A stretch of 15,340 nt of DNA, taken from NCBI GenBank assembly GCA_028565635.1, contig JAOXYB010028079.1, forward strand, positions 1 to 15,340, given 5' to 3'. Under the pieces are notes generated by a model. That model saw only the letters and a list, made by a program, of their open reading frames with translations, made no database searches and was not told the origin of the DNA. Positions 1 through 8,755 of the stretch are shown one piece after another. The position numbers and the translations under genes are program-made. The first letter of the stretch is position 1. The number at the start of each line of letters is the position of its first letter. This DNA comes from Phoronis ovalis. Its lineage: Eukaryota; Phoronida; Phoronidae.

Positions 1-1350
1 AAATTCTGCTTAATTCCTTTTTTGTTCATAATTAATAAGCCCGTATATAACAAATATAAATATGTATACATACATTAATATTACAATCCATTGTTCATAT
101 CATTAGTCTATTAACAGGAAGTTTAAAAAAACAAGATGTTTTTATATATAAACTCATTACATACTACTAGGTCTAATATTTTGACTACTATAAAGCCCTC
201 ATAATCCATGAGGTATGTTTACAAAATATTCTGGTGTGTGTTGTCTGATCGATGCAGATATCATCCTGTTTTGTTGAACTTTAACAAAAATGGTACTTGT
301 GTTTTCTAATTAATGCTTTTCAGGCTATAACATGCTGCAACTTAATTTATCTTATTATAGTCAATTAATCAGCTGGTAATACAAAAAGATCTCTATGTTC
401 ATTCATGAGCAGGAAATTTGCCCTAGTTGGTACTGTATTATAAATGTATGGTGATGATGCTGCATAATTTAAAATATGTACAAAAGAGTATTCTCCTCAA
501 ACCACTTTCACATTATGCCTAAGAAGCATACACAAATAGCAAAGAACCACAAAGCTTGACCAACAATTATGCTATATTTTTCTTAAATCCATGCTGCCAG
601 TTTAAGCCCAGTTTATAATATAGTTCACACTATTATTTAGAAAGATCCCTGGATTAGTATACTTTATTTCTGCTGAAAGCGTTGTCACAAGGGGTACTAT
701 ATAAATGTATCTAGGTGTTTATTGATCATTTCCATAATGGTACCTGATCTAAGGCTGTAAGTACCGTACCCACTAATATCCCACGTAAAACTTGAAGCTC
801 TGTTGTAATACAATAACAAAAAAAATTTAAAAACAACTGATTTTATTGTTACCTTTAATCAATTAAATTCATACATGATAACACAAAATTATTGTGAACA
901 ACTGATTTCTGCAACATGGCAACCTCATTGTAATCATAACCTTTTCCAATGTTGTTGAAATGCTTCCCAGACCATGCATGTATAAACTGTCCGCCCAGAA
1001 AGTTATTTGTCGATCTGCTATATTCTTTTGTACATATGATGCAATCAGTAAATAAATGACAGGCATTGGTGAAACCGATGTTATAGGTAAATAAACCCGG
1101 GTACATAGCAAGAAGTCAGATAATCAATGTTATGGGATACATGTCTGTATGTACTCTGCATGTTCATTTACTCTGGGTTCATTTATGTAATGCACCTTAA
1201 CGACAATGACCCTTTCAGCTTTAAAATATTTATACATTTAGCTTAATTATGTAAAGCATACAGAAATGGGAAACATAATTTTAATTGAATGTTTAACAGT
1301 TGTGTAAAGACATGCTTTCCACTTAAAATGAAACATTTTGTTTTTTAAAG
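1..1350. other. 5' flank or 5'UTR intron of epsin; no supported gene
   Basis: This AT-rich stretch lies before the epsin start codon. I see no exon set, RNA gene or clear core promoter. Two overlapping minus-strand reading frames at about 855-1111 have no recognisable domain, and no splice acceptor allows an upstream exon to join them. The best acceptor before the epsin start is the T-rich run ending in AG at 1349-1350, so the first, non-coding epsin exon may lie here or to the left of the window. I cannot place it. Confidence 0.5.
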
Positions 1351-1407
1351 GAATTATAATCATCTTACCAACAGCTGATATTGACAGTTGCTATAGTTTG
1401 GAGCACG

Positions 1408-1893
1408 ATGCCGATTCGCAGAACTTTAAAAAATGTCGTGAATAACTTCACAGATGCCCAGGTTAAAGTTCGCGAGGCCACCTCAAATGACCCATGGGGT
1501 CCATCCAGTACCATAATGTGTGAGATTGCGGACTTCACATACAATGTTGTGGCATTTACAGAGATTATGCAGATGATATGGAAGCGATTAAATGATCATG
1601 GTAAAAATTGGAGGCATGTTTACAAATCCCTGGTGTTGCTGGATTATATTGTTAAAACTGGAAGTGAGAAGGTAGCGCAACAGTGCAAGGAAAATATATA
1701 TGCTGTACAAACTCTTAAAGATTTCCAGTACATGGAAGAGAACAAAGACATGGGCATGAATGTAAGAGAAAAAGCAAAAGCTCTGGTGAATTTGTTGAAA
1801 GATGATGAACGATTAAAAAATGAACGGGCTAAGGCATTGAAAGCAAAGGAAAGATTTGCTCAGAATTCTATGGGCATTGGCAGTGATTCGCAG
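1408..1893 (+). CDS. EPN: Epsin exon 1: ENTH domain
   Basis: The exon has 162 codons and ends in phase 0 at CAG|GTTGGT. It encodes the whole ENTH domain. The lipid-binding residues known from rat epsin 1 all have counterparts three positions earlier: R4, K8, R22, N27, R60, K66, H70 and K73. I3 and L7 match the hydrophobic face of helix 0 that inserts into membrane. The N-terminus is three residues shorter than in vertebrate epsins. The DPW in ATSNDPWGPS is the conserved structural part of ENTH, not an AP-2 site. Possible acceptors upstream end at 1350, 1374 and 1387, so translation probably starts in the second exon of the transcript. Confidence 0.96.
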
Positions 1894-4800
1894 GTTGGTT
1901 GTGGATTATTTAAATTTCTGTATATGGTTTCGAAATTGCTTATTAAATGCTTGTGCAATAATTTCTGAAATCAATTTCAGCCTTCAAAGGTGTTTCCTGT
2001 AAAATAATTATTTTAGATAATTTGTAATGTTCTTCACGAAATAACAACTATTCATTAATTGTAACACAAATGTTAGTGAAAATAACATTCCTAGCCTATT
2101 TATCCACTTTATGTGTAGGTACATTTTGGTAGAGGAGTCACAAGCCGTAGAGACAGGCCAGATGAACTCAGAGCTGCTGGGAGATCAGCAAGTCTCGACA
2201 GTAAGTAAAGTAAAGTCAATCAGTTCATTTCGTTCTTTTAGTGTAGCAGCAGAGGTACAAGTTTTATTGTGACTTACACTGGTATACTGTTTAATAAATG
2301 TTCCATCTTATTGCTATGTACTAATCACTTACAGCCACTAAAGAAATTATAAGACACACACACTGTTTTGTTGTATAAAGCTGCTTTGTCTGTTTGAGCT
2401 TAGGATAGGTTTATTGTACTCAGTTTTGTGTCGTATTATTTCAGCACATGTATAATTCTTTTGATGAGAGCTGTAAAAAATATTAAATTAACATTTGTGT
2501 AATGAAAATAAGCATATGATCTTTTACTTATAAAAAGTGAAATCATCTGAAATGCAGATAACATCATTTTGACCAGAAAAACTCTGTGGTTATTTGTATA
2601 CTAGTAGATGTTATGTTGTTAGAATGAAAGTGCGAAGTAAAAACAAGAAATGACAACAGTTATAATTGTAAATAATTTTCAACTTGGGTCTAGTGAAAAC
2701 AAAATACTAATTGTATATATTCTCCCAAGTATTTAAATCAGTAAGACACCTTATATTTGCAACAATACAGAAATTCATCTATTTAGCAAACCTTGACTAC
2801 ATTCTGTCTGTATGTTACAGTTTACCTTCAATTAGGTGTGTGAAGGTTTAATGTCCTCATCACATCAGATTAATGGTAAATTAGGCTGATGATGGTATAT
2901 GGTACTTATTTGCCAATTAGTATTTTGTACTTGGGTGAAAAAATTGTGGTTTTAGTAGATTGATGCCTGGTCTTACCTACTATTAAATTTGCATCTGATC
3001 TACTCTGTAGCCCCACCATCAAGTGCAAGTCCAGACATAGAGTCTGTGAAGCCCAGCTCATCAGGGGAAGAAGAACTTCAGCTGCAACTAGCTCTGGCCA
3101 TGAGTAAAGAGGAATATGAAGAAGACCAAAAAAAGAGACAGAAAGATGATATTAAGCTACAGATTGCTATGGAAGAAAGCAAAAGAGATGTTGATAGAGA
3201 TGTAAGTATAACCTATATTAACCAGTTAACCTACTCAAGAAGGAAAAACTTCACTGTTTTTTAGATCAAAATGTCCTTGGTACAATGAATAACATATATC
3301 TATTTTTATATTCTGCAATTGCTACTTAATATGCGTTTGTTTCACTTGGGCAGTAAAGCTGTACAAGTTTTTTCTGTTTCTGATAATTGTAAATCCTTGA
3401 TACTTCCATTGGTCGAAACTAATCGTGAATCGTAATACTGAACTTACCACTGTCTTTCTTCATGCAGAAATTTAAAAGGAAACACAAACAATTGTTTAGA
3501 AAAGTAAGCAGTGTTCTAGTTTGTATGCAGCATGATCCGTGCATTTTGTTAATGCTGCCTTCCAGGTTTAGATTTTGTAGAATTATAATGATTAAATAAG
3601 TAAAAATTACAGTGATTTATTTATTGCATGGTAGTTATTTTGTAATTAAAAGTAATATATTGTACGCTTCAAGCTTAATAAGTATTGTTGAGTATGTTTT
3701 AATATATGGCTTCAGTTTTGTGTTTTTTCACCAGTTCTTGTCAACTGTCATATTTTTTTATCTATCAGTGCTGTAAGAAAGCGGATAAAGAAGTATGAAG
3801 AACCTTTTTTTTGTTTTTTAAAGCAACTTATATTTATGTTTCGCATGCTATAAGTTACTATTGTTAAATGTCAACTGGTATAAGGACACAATTGATTTTC
3901 CCATCCACTTCTAAAGTAACATAAACAATGATGAAAAATTTCCAAATATTATGCAAATAAATATCAGGTAAGAATTGAAGGTTATTGAGTATCTTACTCC
4001 CAGTTAATTTTTCATGCAGGCATAACCACCAACATTTTTTTGCTGTTCTACTTTGGAAAATACCCAGTCACAAACGACAAAATTCATACTTTTGCCCTAG
4101 CTGAAATAATCTCATCAAATTTTGGCAAATTTCAGTTTAGAAAGATAAAAATTGTGCCAGTCTGTTTCTCCATGAGTCCTTATGCCTACTGGGGACACAT
4201 TCAACTTGCCATATCTTTTATTGCAATTTGCTAATTAATATATTAGTATGTTCAGTTTCTTCCTACAGTTTGTTAGTGTATTGTATTCTGTTGGATAATT
4301 GCTTGTTAAGCATCCAGCTGTTATGTTAACTAACCATCTGCAATGCATATTTAGTTGTTACTCAGCATGTTTGTTTTAGTTGTGGCATAGTTTCTTGGTC
4401 TTAGAATACTTTCTCACAAAAATATATCGATGCAATCCTATTGATACTGATATGGACTGTCACCAGAAATTTGTAACTGACAGCATTCACAGAAAATGAC
4501 TGAACTAATGTTAAAAGCCATTTAGAAGAAATGTGAACTGTTTTATGTTTATGACTATATATTTGTTATGCTGTTTTTTAGCCTGGATTGTTAGAACTTG
4601 AAGCAACAGCAATTCCACCACCTTATCCAGTTGCTGATCCATGGGGGACTACTGTTGCCAGCCCCCCTCAACCAGCAGACCCTTGGGGTGCTCCTGCAAG
4701 ACCCCCAGATCCATGGGGTTCCCCATCAATGCCCCAGGCTGCACAACCTATGCCTCAACCTGCACCTGTCAATGATCCATGGAACAGTCCACCATCGTCA

Positions 4801-6254
4801 ACTCACTCAACACCACAAAGACGGGCCATACCTGGTCCAGGTAGTACGTATATCCGGGGATAGTAATAGACTTTGCATGCACTGGTGCCACTGGTCACAA
4901 ATCCAAAAATTTTACGTGTTTCATGAATGAACATTCACAGACTTCTGAGGTCCACTGGAACAATTCATTCACAAAAGGCGGGTTTGTGAAAGCTTCAACC
5001 AATGGTGCCATCAAGTGCATGTTAATGGTCTATTAATACACAATTTGTTGCAAAGAGACGGTGATGAATTAGGGTTTTCCTAGAGATGGTGTTACATTAT
5101 TCTGTCTCTTTCTAAAGTATATTTCCATGAAATAGAAAAACTGCTCTTAATTATCTGATTCATCTCCTCTCTGTATGAATACAATGTGATATGAAATATT
5201 CCTTATTACTCCTTTGAATTCTCCGCATATTAATCAGTAATAACAGAAACTGAGAATGTAATTTAAGATTTGGTTGAAACATGCGCCGAGGCAATAACAT
5301 GCATCAGCACTTTTTAAAAAAAGTTTCAGCTGACATGTAAAAAAACTAGGAACTCGATATCTCGTCTAAAACAGTATTTGCAGATTTCAGTTTGTTATAG
5401 TATTTATTTTTGTTATTTTATAATTTGTAGCAAACAATGACCCGTGGGCATTACCTCAGACGACAACCAATCAATCTTCACCATGGGATGCTCAACAACA
5501 GCGTCCTATGACAGGTAGTACGAGCATGCCTGCTGGCCTATTTGGGGCACCAACTAATGGCTCCTCCAATAATGTGGATGATGCCTTTGATGCATTAATT
5601 CAAAGATCAAGTGATGCACCAACTGCCTCTTCATCTATGTCTCTGGATCCTCTTGGAGGTAGAGTTTGTTTGATTTAACGTTTCTGATACTAATGTTTGT
5701 GTGCATGTTTGCCTTGGACTACATTAATATATATTACAGTATTTAAATGAGTTTTATCTTTACTGTTGCGTTTTTGTAGTTCTGTTATGTGCCAATTTGG
5801 TTTCTTTTAGACATGGACAGTTTGAATGCTTCCCTTCCTCCTGCGAAGCCAAAAACGCCAGAAGATTTCTTGGGAGCCAATAAAAATTTAGTCAACCTAG
5901 ACAGCTTAGTTGCAAAACCTGCTTCCTCAGGCAAGTTTAATTTGGTTATTTTTGCAAGTGTGTATATTTAGGAAGGCAGTCTATATAAAGTGAATGTGAA
6001 GCCATAAGCAGATGACCAAAGGCCTAGAATTAGTTTCAGTATTTTTAAGTAAAGGTTATATTAATTTTTTAGCATCAACAAATCCATTTGAAACTAGCTT
6101 GAGCGGTGTTACCAACAACCCATTTGGGAATAACCAACCACAAAGAGTTCCTATGAATCAGATGCAGCAACAAGGGTTTGTTCAACCTCAATATGGTGGC
6201 ATGATGCAGCCGATGATGCCCATGCAGGCTCAAAGTACAAATCCGTTCTTGTGA
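1408..6254 (+). CDS. EPN: Epsin, clathrin adaptor (ENTH, two UIMs, DPW and NPF motifs), complete coding region
   Basis: Epsin is a cytosolic endocytic adaptor. It binds PtdIns(4,5)P2, bends membrane and links ubiquitinated cargo to AP-2, clathrin and EH-domain proteins. The coding join is 1408-1893, 2119-2200, 3011-3201, (3468-3503), 4582-4840, 5431-5658, 5811-5930 and 6073-6254. This gives 527 residues with the microexon or 515 without, and all phases agree. Domain order, numbered with the microexon: ENTH about 1-150; UIM1 about 209-224 and UIM2 about 235-249; clathrin box LLELE at 268-272; five DPW AP-2 motifs in exons 5 and 6; second clathrin box LVNLD in exon 7; three NPF motifs in exon 8, one at the extreme C-terminus (NPFL). 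The start is the ATG at 1408 (A at -3), which opens directly on helix 0, MPIRRTLKNVV. A longer frame from 1381 lacks an ATG and runs across likely acceptor sequence. Family assignment is firm; which vertebrate paralogue is closest is not clear. Confidence 0.96.
2119..2200 (+). CDS. EPN: Epsin exon 2: basic linker
   Basis: The exon is 82 nt, follows the acceptor ATGTGTAG, ends at GACA|GTAAGT, and runs from phase 0 to phase 1. It encodes VHFGRGVTSRRDRPDELRAA and then GRSASLD, an arginine-rich linker after the ENTH domain. It carries no catalytic or binding motif that I recognise. Both splice sites are strong and the frame is open through the exon. Confidence 0.93.
3011..3201 (+). CDS. EPN: Epsin exon 3: tandem ubiquitin-interacting motifs
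   Basis: The exon is 191 nt, entering in phase 1 after CTCTGTAG and leaving in phase 0 at GAGAT|GTAAGT. It encodes a serine/proline linker and then two UIM helices. UIM1 is EEELQLQLALAMSKEE and UIM2 is DDIKLQIAMEESKRD. Both keep the acidic start and the A-x-x-x-S core that contacts ubiquitin. Two UIMs is the common number in epsins. Confidence 0.95.
3468..3503 (+). CDS. EPN: Epsin microexon (12 codons), probably alternatively spliced
   Basis: This 36-nt segment has a strong pyrimidine-rich acceptor (CTTTCTTCATGCAG) and a good donor (AAAA|GTAAGC). It is phase 0 on both sides, so including or skipping it keeps the frame. It encodes KFKRKHKQLFRK, with five lysines, two arginines and one histidine. 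It sits between UIM2 and the first clathrin box. Vertebrate EPN2 has a lysine-rich stretch at a comparable place, which weakly supports it. That it is used, and that it is alternative, are inferences. Confidence 0.6.
3769..3792 (+). CDS. EPN: Possible second epsin microexon (8 codons)
   Basis: A long T-rich tract ends in ATCTATCAG, followed by 24 nt and a fair donor (GAA|GTATGA). The segment is phase 0 on both sides and would encode CCKKADKE. It lies in the same inter-exon space as the 36-nt microexon and is also lysine-rich. The donor is weaker and no homologue is known to me, so it may be chance. Confidence 0.25.
4582..4840 (+). CDS. EPN: Epsin exon 5: clathrin box and four DPW motifs
   Basis: The exon is 259 nt, enters in phase 0 after CTGTTTTTTAG and leaves in phase 1 at CCAG|GTAGTA. 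It opens with PGLLELEATA, in which LLELE fits the clathrin-box pattern (L, hydrophobic, any, hydrophobic, acidic). A proline/glutamine-rich disordered segment follows, with DPW at VADPWG, PADPWG, PPDPWG and VNDPWN. DPW repeats bind the AP-2 alpha appendage. Confidence 0.94.
5431..5658 (+). CDS. EPN: Epsin exon 6: fifth DPW and acidic linker
   Basis: The exon is 228 nt, phase 1 to phase 1, after AATTTGTAG and ending at TTGGAG|GTAGAG. It carries the fifth DPW (NNDPWALPQ), a DPW-like SSPWDAQQQ, and an acidic patch NNVDDAFDALIQ. A donor-like CAG|GTAGTA inside the exon at 5515 is also in phase 1, so its use would drop 48 codons in frame. Confidence 0.93.
5811..5930 (+). CDS. EPN: Epsin exon 7: second clathrin box, GC donor
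   Basis: The exon is 120 nt, phase 1 to phase 1, after GTTTCTTTTAG. It encodes KPKTPEDFLGANKNLVNLDS, the block conserved in vertebrate epsins, where LVNLD is the second clathrin box. The donor is CTCAG|GCAAGT, a GC-type site. No GT donor gives the right phase: the nearby GT at 5935 would put the next exon out of frame and lose the NPF motifs. Confidence 0.92.
5931..6072 (+). promoter_or_regulatory. GC-AG intron of epsin
   Basis: This 142-nt intron begins GCAAGT and ends TTTTTTAG. Its donor context CAG|GCAAGT is the typical consensus of GC-AG introns read by the major spliceosome. It is the shortest intron of the gene. GC donors are often weak and linked with regulated splicing, but nothing here shows regulation directly. 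Confidence 0.85.
6073..6254 (+). CDS. EPN: Epsin exon 8: three NPF motifs and stop
   Basis: The last coding exon enters in phase 1 after AATTTTTTAG and ends with TGA at 6252-6254. It encodes NPF at STNPFET, TNNPFGN and the C-terminal STNPFL, separated by a methionine/glutamine-rich segment. NPF motifs bind EH domains of Eps15 and intersectin-type proteins. The terminal NPF-L is a hallmark of epsins, so the protein end is complete. Confidence 0.95.
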
Positions 6255-6321
6255 GAAATGCATAATGTAGGCAGTTATTAAAAAAAATAATACTATCATG
6301 CAGAATAGAACAGAAGCACAT

Positions 6322-6327
6322 AATAAA
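6322..6327 (+). terminator. Proximal AATAAA poly(A) signal of epsin
   Basis: This is a canonical hexamer soon after the stop codon. The region is AT-rich, so a chance match is possible. Confidence 0.4.
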
Positions 6328-7373
6328 AAGTGGAGATACATAATTTTGTTAACTCCTAAATTTAGTTTAAAATAACATTTTCCTCCCTGAATATGTGTTC
6401 AAACACCCGATTCCTGTGGCACACAAATTTCCTCTCTGCCTAATTGGCCATTATTAAACAAATAAGTGCAATCTAAACATGACATATAAAATAAGAGAAA
6501 TTCAAAAAATAGGGTAAATGTTGCAAACTCCATAGTTTGGTGATATTCTGACTAAACTTGTGTGTTAGTGGAACATGGGTGTTTACTGAAGTTATTAAAG
6601 GAGGCAGTACAATGGTTTACTGGTACAGTTAAAATACATGCAAGGTTCTTTGTGAATACATTTTATAAGTTTTAAATTTGATGCCTGCATTAACTAGAAA
6701 AAAAATGTTTACTTGCTATAAACCATTAACATTTGGGGGAAGTTTTCCTTGTACTATATATTTTAACGTAGTTTGGAGAAGTGTGACATTTACTGTAATT
6801 AAAGCTGCTTGCAGAAAAGGATTGTCAATTTCTGTTAATTTAGTGTAAACAAAGGGCATTTTTATGAAATTGGTCATGGAGAAATATTGTTAATATTATA
6901 TTGTATGTAAATACAGACATTATGTAAATTTCTGAGTGTAGCTAGCTCCACAAGTATTCGTCTGTTCGCTTTAAACGTTCATAAGAGTATTTATTGCTGT
7001 TGCTTTTGAGCCTATACATTTATACAGAGAAAATGTAATAACGTACATGAAGTTATTACCATAAAATGTGATAGAAGTTACTTGCTACATAGGTTAAAAA
7101 GTATCAAAATCATTTAAAAAAAGTTAAAATGCATTCTGCCACAAAACTGCTTTAGAAAGCAATGTTGTAAAATAGATATGTAAATTTCATATTCTTTTGA
7201 GATACATATTAAAAGTATGGATTAGCCACAGGTTCGTTGAATCCATTCTGTCTTTCACAAATTAAAGCTCTTAAGAATTAAAATACTAGAATCCAAATTT
7301 ACATCATGTTTCAGTGCGTTATCAAATTGTTTACCGTTGTATCAAATGTCTGTGGTATTTTGTCCATGGTCAA

Positions 7374-7519
7374 CATTTGTAGTGTAATACTGAGCATCAT
7401 TCAAGTACATGATCATTGATTTGTTAACTTCGACCGTGCATTATAGCATTTGTAGTGTAATACTGAGCATCATTCAAGTACATGATCATTGATTTGTTAA
7501 CTTCAACCGTGCATTATAG
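7374..7519 (+). repeat. 73-bp tandem duplication (two copies)
   Basis: Copy one is 7374-7446 and copy two is 7447-7519. They start CATTTGTAGTGTAATACTGA and differ at one base, G at 7432 against A at 7505. The copies abut exactly. Each contains the palindrome ATGATCAT. The near identity indicates a recent duplication. Confidence 0.95.
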
Positions 7520-7681
7520 CTTTTGATTGAAGTAAATTGAAGTGTAATGTGTCTTGTATTGGTTGTGATTGTACTTCTAAGCTTAGGCATACCAGAACTA
7601 TGTCTGGTCTTAACATGTACCGAGTTTGTACTAGGCATGCAGACAGACTCACCAAGTATGAAATATAAACCTATATTTTAA

Positions 7682-7687
7682 AATAAA
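7682..7687 (+). terminator. Distal AATAAA poly(A) signal of epsin
   Basis: This canonical hexamer follows an AT-rich stretch without exons. It lies about 40 bp before a minus-strand ATTAAA that could serve TXNDC11. Confidence 0.4.
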
Positions 7688-7705
7688 GATAACATCGTTT
7701 TATGT

Positions 7706-8232
7706 AACAACCCATGATTAGTATTTTAATTACCCATTTTCTTGAAAAGGTCAACAATAAGCAACATCCCGCTATTTGTTTACGAAATTGTGACCAACAA
7801 CCAACATGCCGCGGGTATTGGGATGCGCTAATAAAAGATTGCTAAATGATATTTCTTTGAAAATTAAAGAAAAATGCTAAGCCCCTTGCCAAGAATTGAT
7901 GATTACAAAGGCAAGGTAACACAAGAAATAGTTCTTGTGAACTGTAATAATCTGACACATGGTAAGGTGTGCACCGGATTATCTGAATGTGTCTACTTTG
8001 AAGATGCACTGTTGACTAGTGTCATTACATATTGCTCTGACACGATTCATCTTTACAAATCACATTTGTTGCTTCAATATAAAAACAATGTATCCTTGAC
8101 GATTTAGGTCTACCCTATAAATACTGAAAAGTAACCCAATTCTTTGAGAGGCATATTTATATTACTCAGTTTCTCCTGTTTTGTCCATAACAGACTATGC
8201 GTTTGACCAAGATTAAAAAATTTTCCAATTAC
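7706..8232. other. Intergenic space and TXNDC11 3'UTR between convergent genes
   Basis: The plus strand has a short reading frame from the ATG at 7806 (24 codons, MPRVLGCANKRLLNDI and on) and another from 7874 (77 codons). They are in different frames and show no recognisable domain, so I do not call a gene. On the minus strand this should hold the TXNDC11 3'UTR. Candidate signals there are AATATA (8158-8163) and ATTAAA (7725-7730). Confidence 0.5.
7725..7730 (-). terminator. Candidate ATTAAA poly(A) signal of TXNDC11
   Basis: This is the common variant hexamer, read on the minus strand about 500 nt after the TXNDC11 stop. There is no minus-strand AATAAA between it and the stop. The weaker variant AATATA at 8158-8163 is an alternative. 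Confidence 0.3.
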
Positions 8233-8755
8233 TCACAGTTCATCATGTCCATGATTACGATTATCTGTTAATATGTTATCTACGAGGTTATCTTGTTTAG
8301 CTAATTGTTCTCTTTGTCTTCTGTACCGATTGACAACTGACTTTAAATGGGTTGAATGCATAAAATCACCATGTGTAGCAGCTAAAGATTGCAATAACTG
8401 CCTAGCATTCAAAAGTTGTATATGTTTTCGTTTTACACGATTTTTTAAAACATTTTTGTAAGTAACTAAACTCTGCTTCCAGCTTTCGCTGTAAACTTCT
8501 TGATGAACACTATCTTGATAATGTTTTACTAGACTATACATACGACCCAAGCGAGCTTGAGTTTTTACCAATTGCTGGCGTAATGTTTCCATCTGCCTCC
8601 TGACTAGCGCTTGATTGTGTCGCATACAAGTCCTTGAACAAATGCTCAAAGCTGTTTCCATTTTGAGTGTGGTTGTTGCATATCGTAAAACAAACTTAAC
8701 TAAATGTGGCAAAGTTTTTGGCACATGATCAGGGAAGGCAACACTGTCTTGTTTC
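8233..8755 (-). CDS. TXNDC11: TXNDC11 last exon: coiled-coil tail ending in HDEL
   Basis: The exon is 523 nt after CTTTTTCAG; its first base completes the split arginine codon. It reads RKQDSVAFPDHVPKTLPHLV, matching the vertebrate end of the thioredoxin domain. A basic, glutamine- and histidine-rich helical tail of about 140 residues follows. The last residues are NRNHGHDEL and then TGA. HDEL is a KDEL-receptor ligand. The Leu and stop codons overlap a donor-like GTGAGT, so an alternative C-terminus is conceivable. Confidence 0.92.

Larger units (their letters stand above)
6255..7705 (+). other. Probable epsin 3'UTR with proximal and distal poly(A) signals
   Basis: No coding exon is visible here. 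AATAAA occurs at 6322-6327, only 68 nt after the stop codon, and again at 7682-7687. A short and a long 3'UTR are therefore both possible. A TGTAAATA at 6906-6913 matches the Pumilio recognition pattern, which is weak evidence on its own in AT-rich DNA. The 73-bp tandem duplication lies in the distal part. Confidence 0.5.

Noticed and set aside
869-1111. Second minus-strand frame over the same bases as 855-1106
   Set aside because: It overlaps the other frame, and no domain or splice support was seen.
1381-1407. Epsin start placed at the upstream TTG (1381)
   Set aside because: TTG is not a normal animal start. The nine added codons overlap probable splice-acceptor sequence, and ENTH helix 0 begins right at the ATG at 1408.
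4040-4234. 64-codon plus frame inside the epsin intron
   Set aside because: It has the wrong context for an exon of this gene, and no epsin homology or matching splice phase is visible.
4598-4930. 110-codon frame overlapping epsin exon 5
   Set aside because: It is an out-of-frame shadow of the proline/DPW-rich exon; its repeats mirror the DPW codons.
7806-8107. Small plus-strand gene between the two convergent genes (ATG at 7806 or 7874)
   Set aside because: The two frames do not join without an inferred splice or frameshift, and neither shows a domain. I kept it as a note only.
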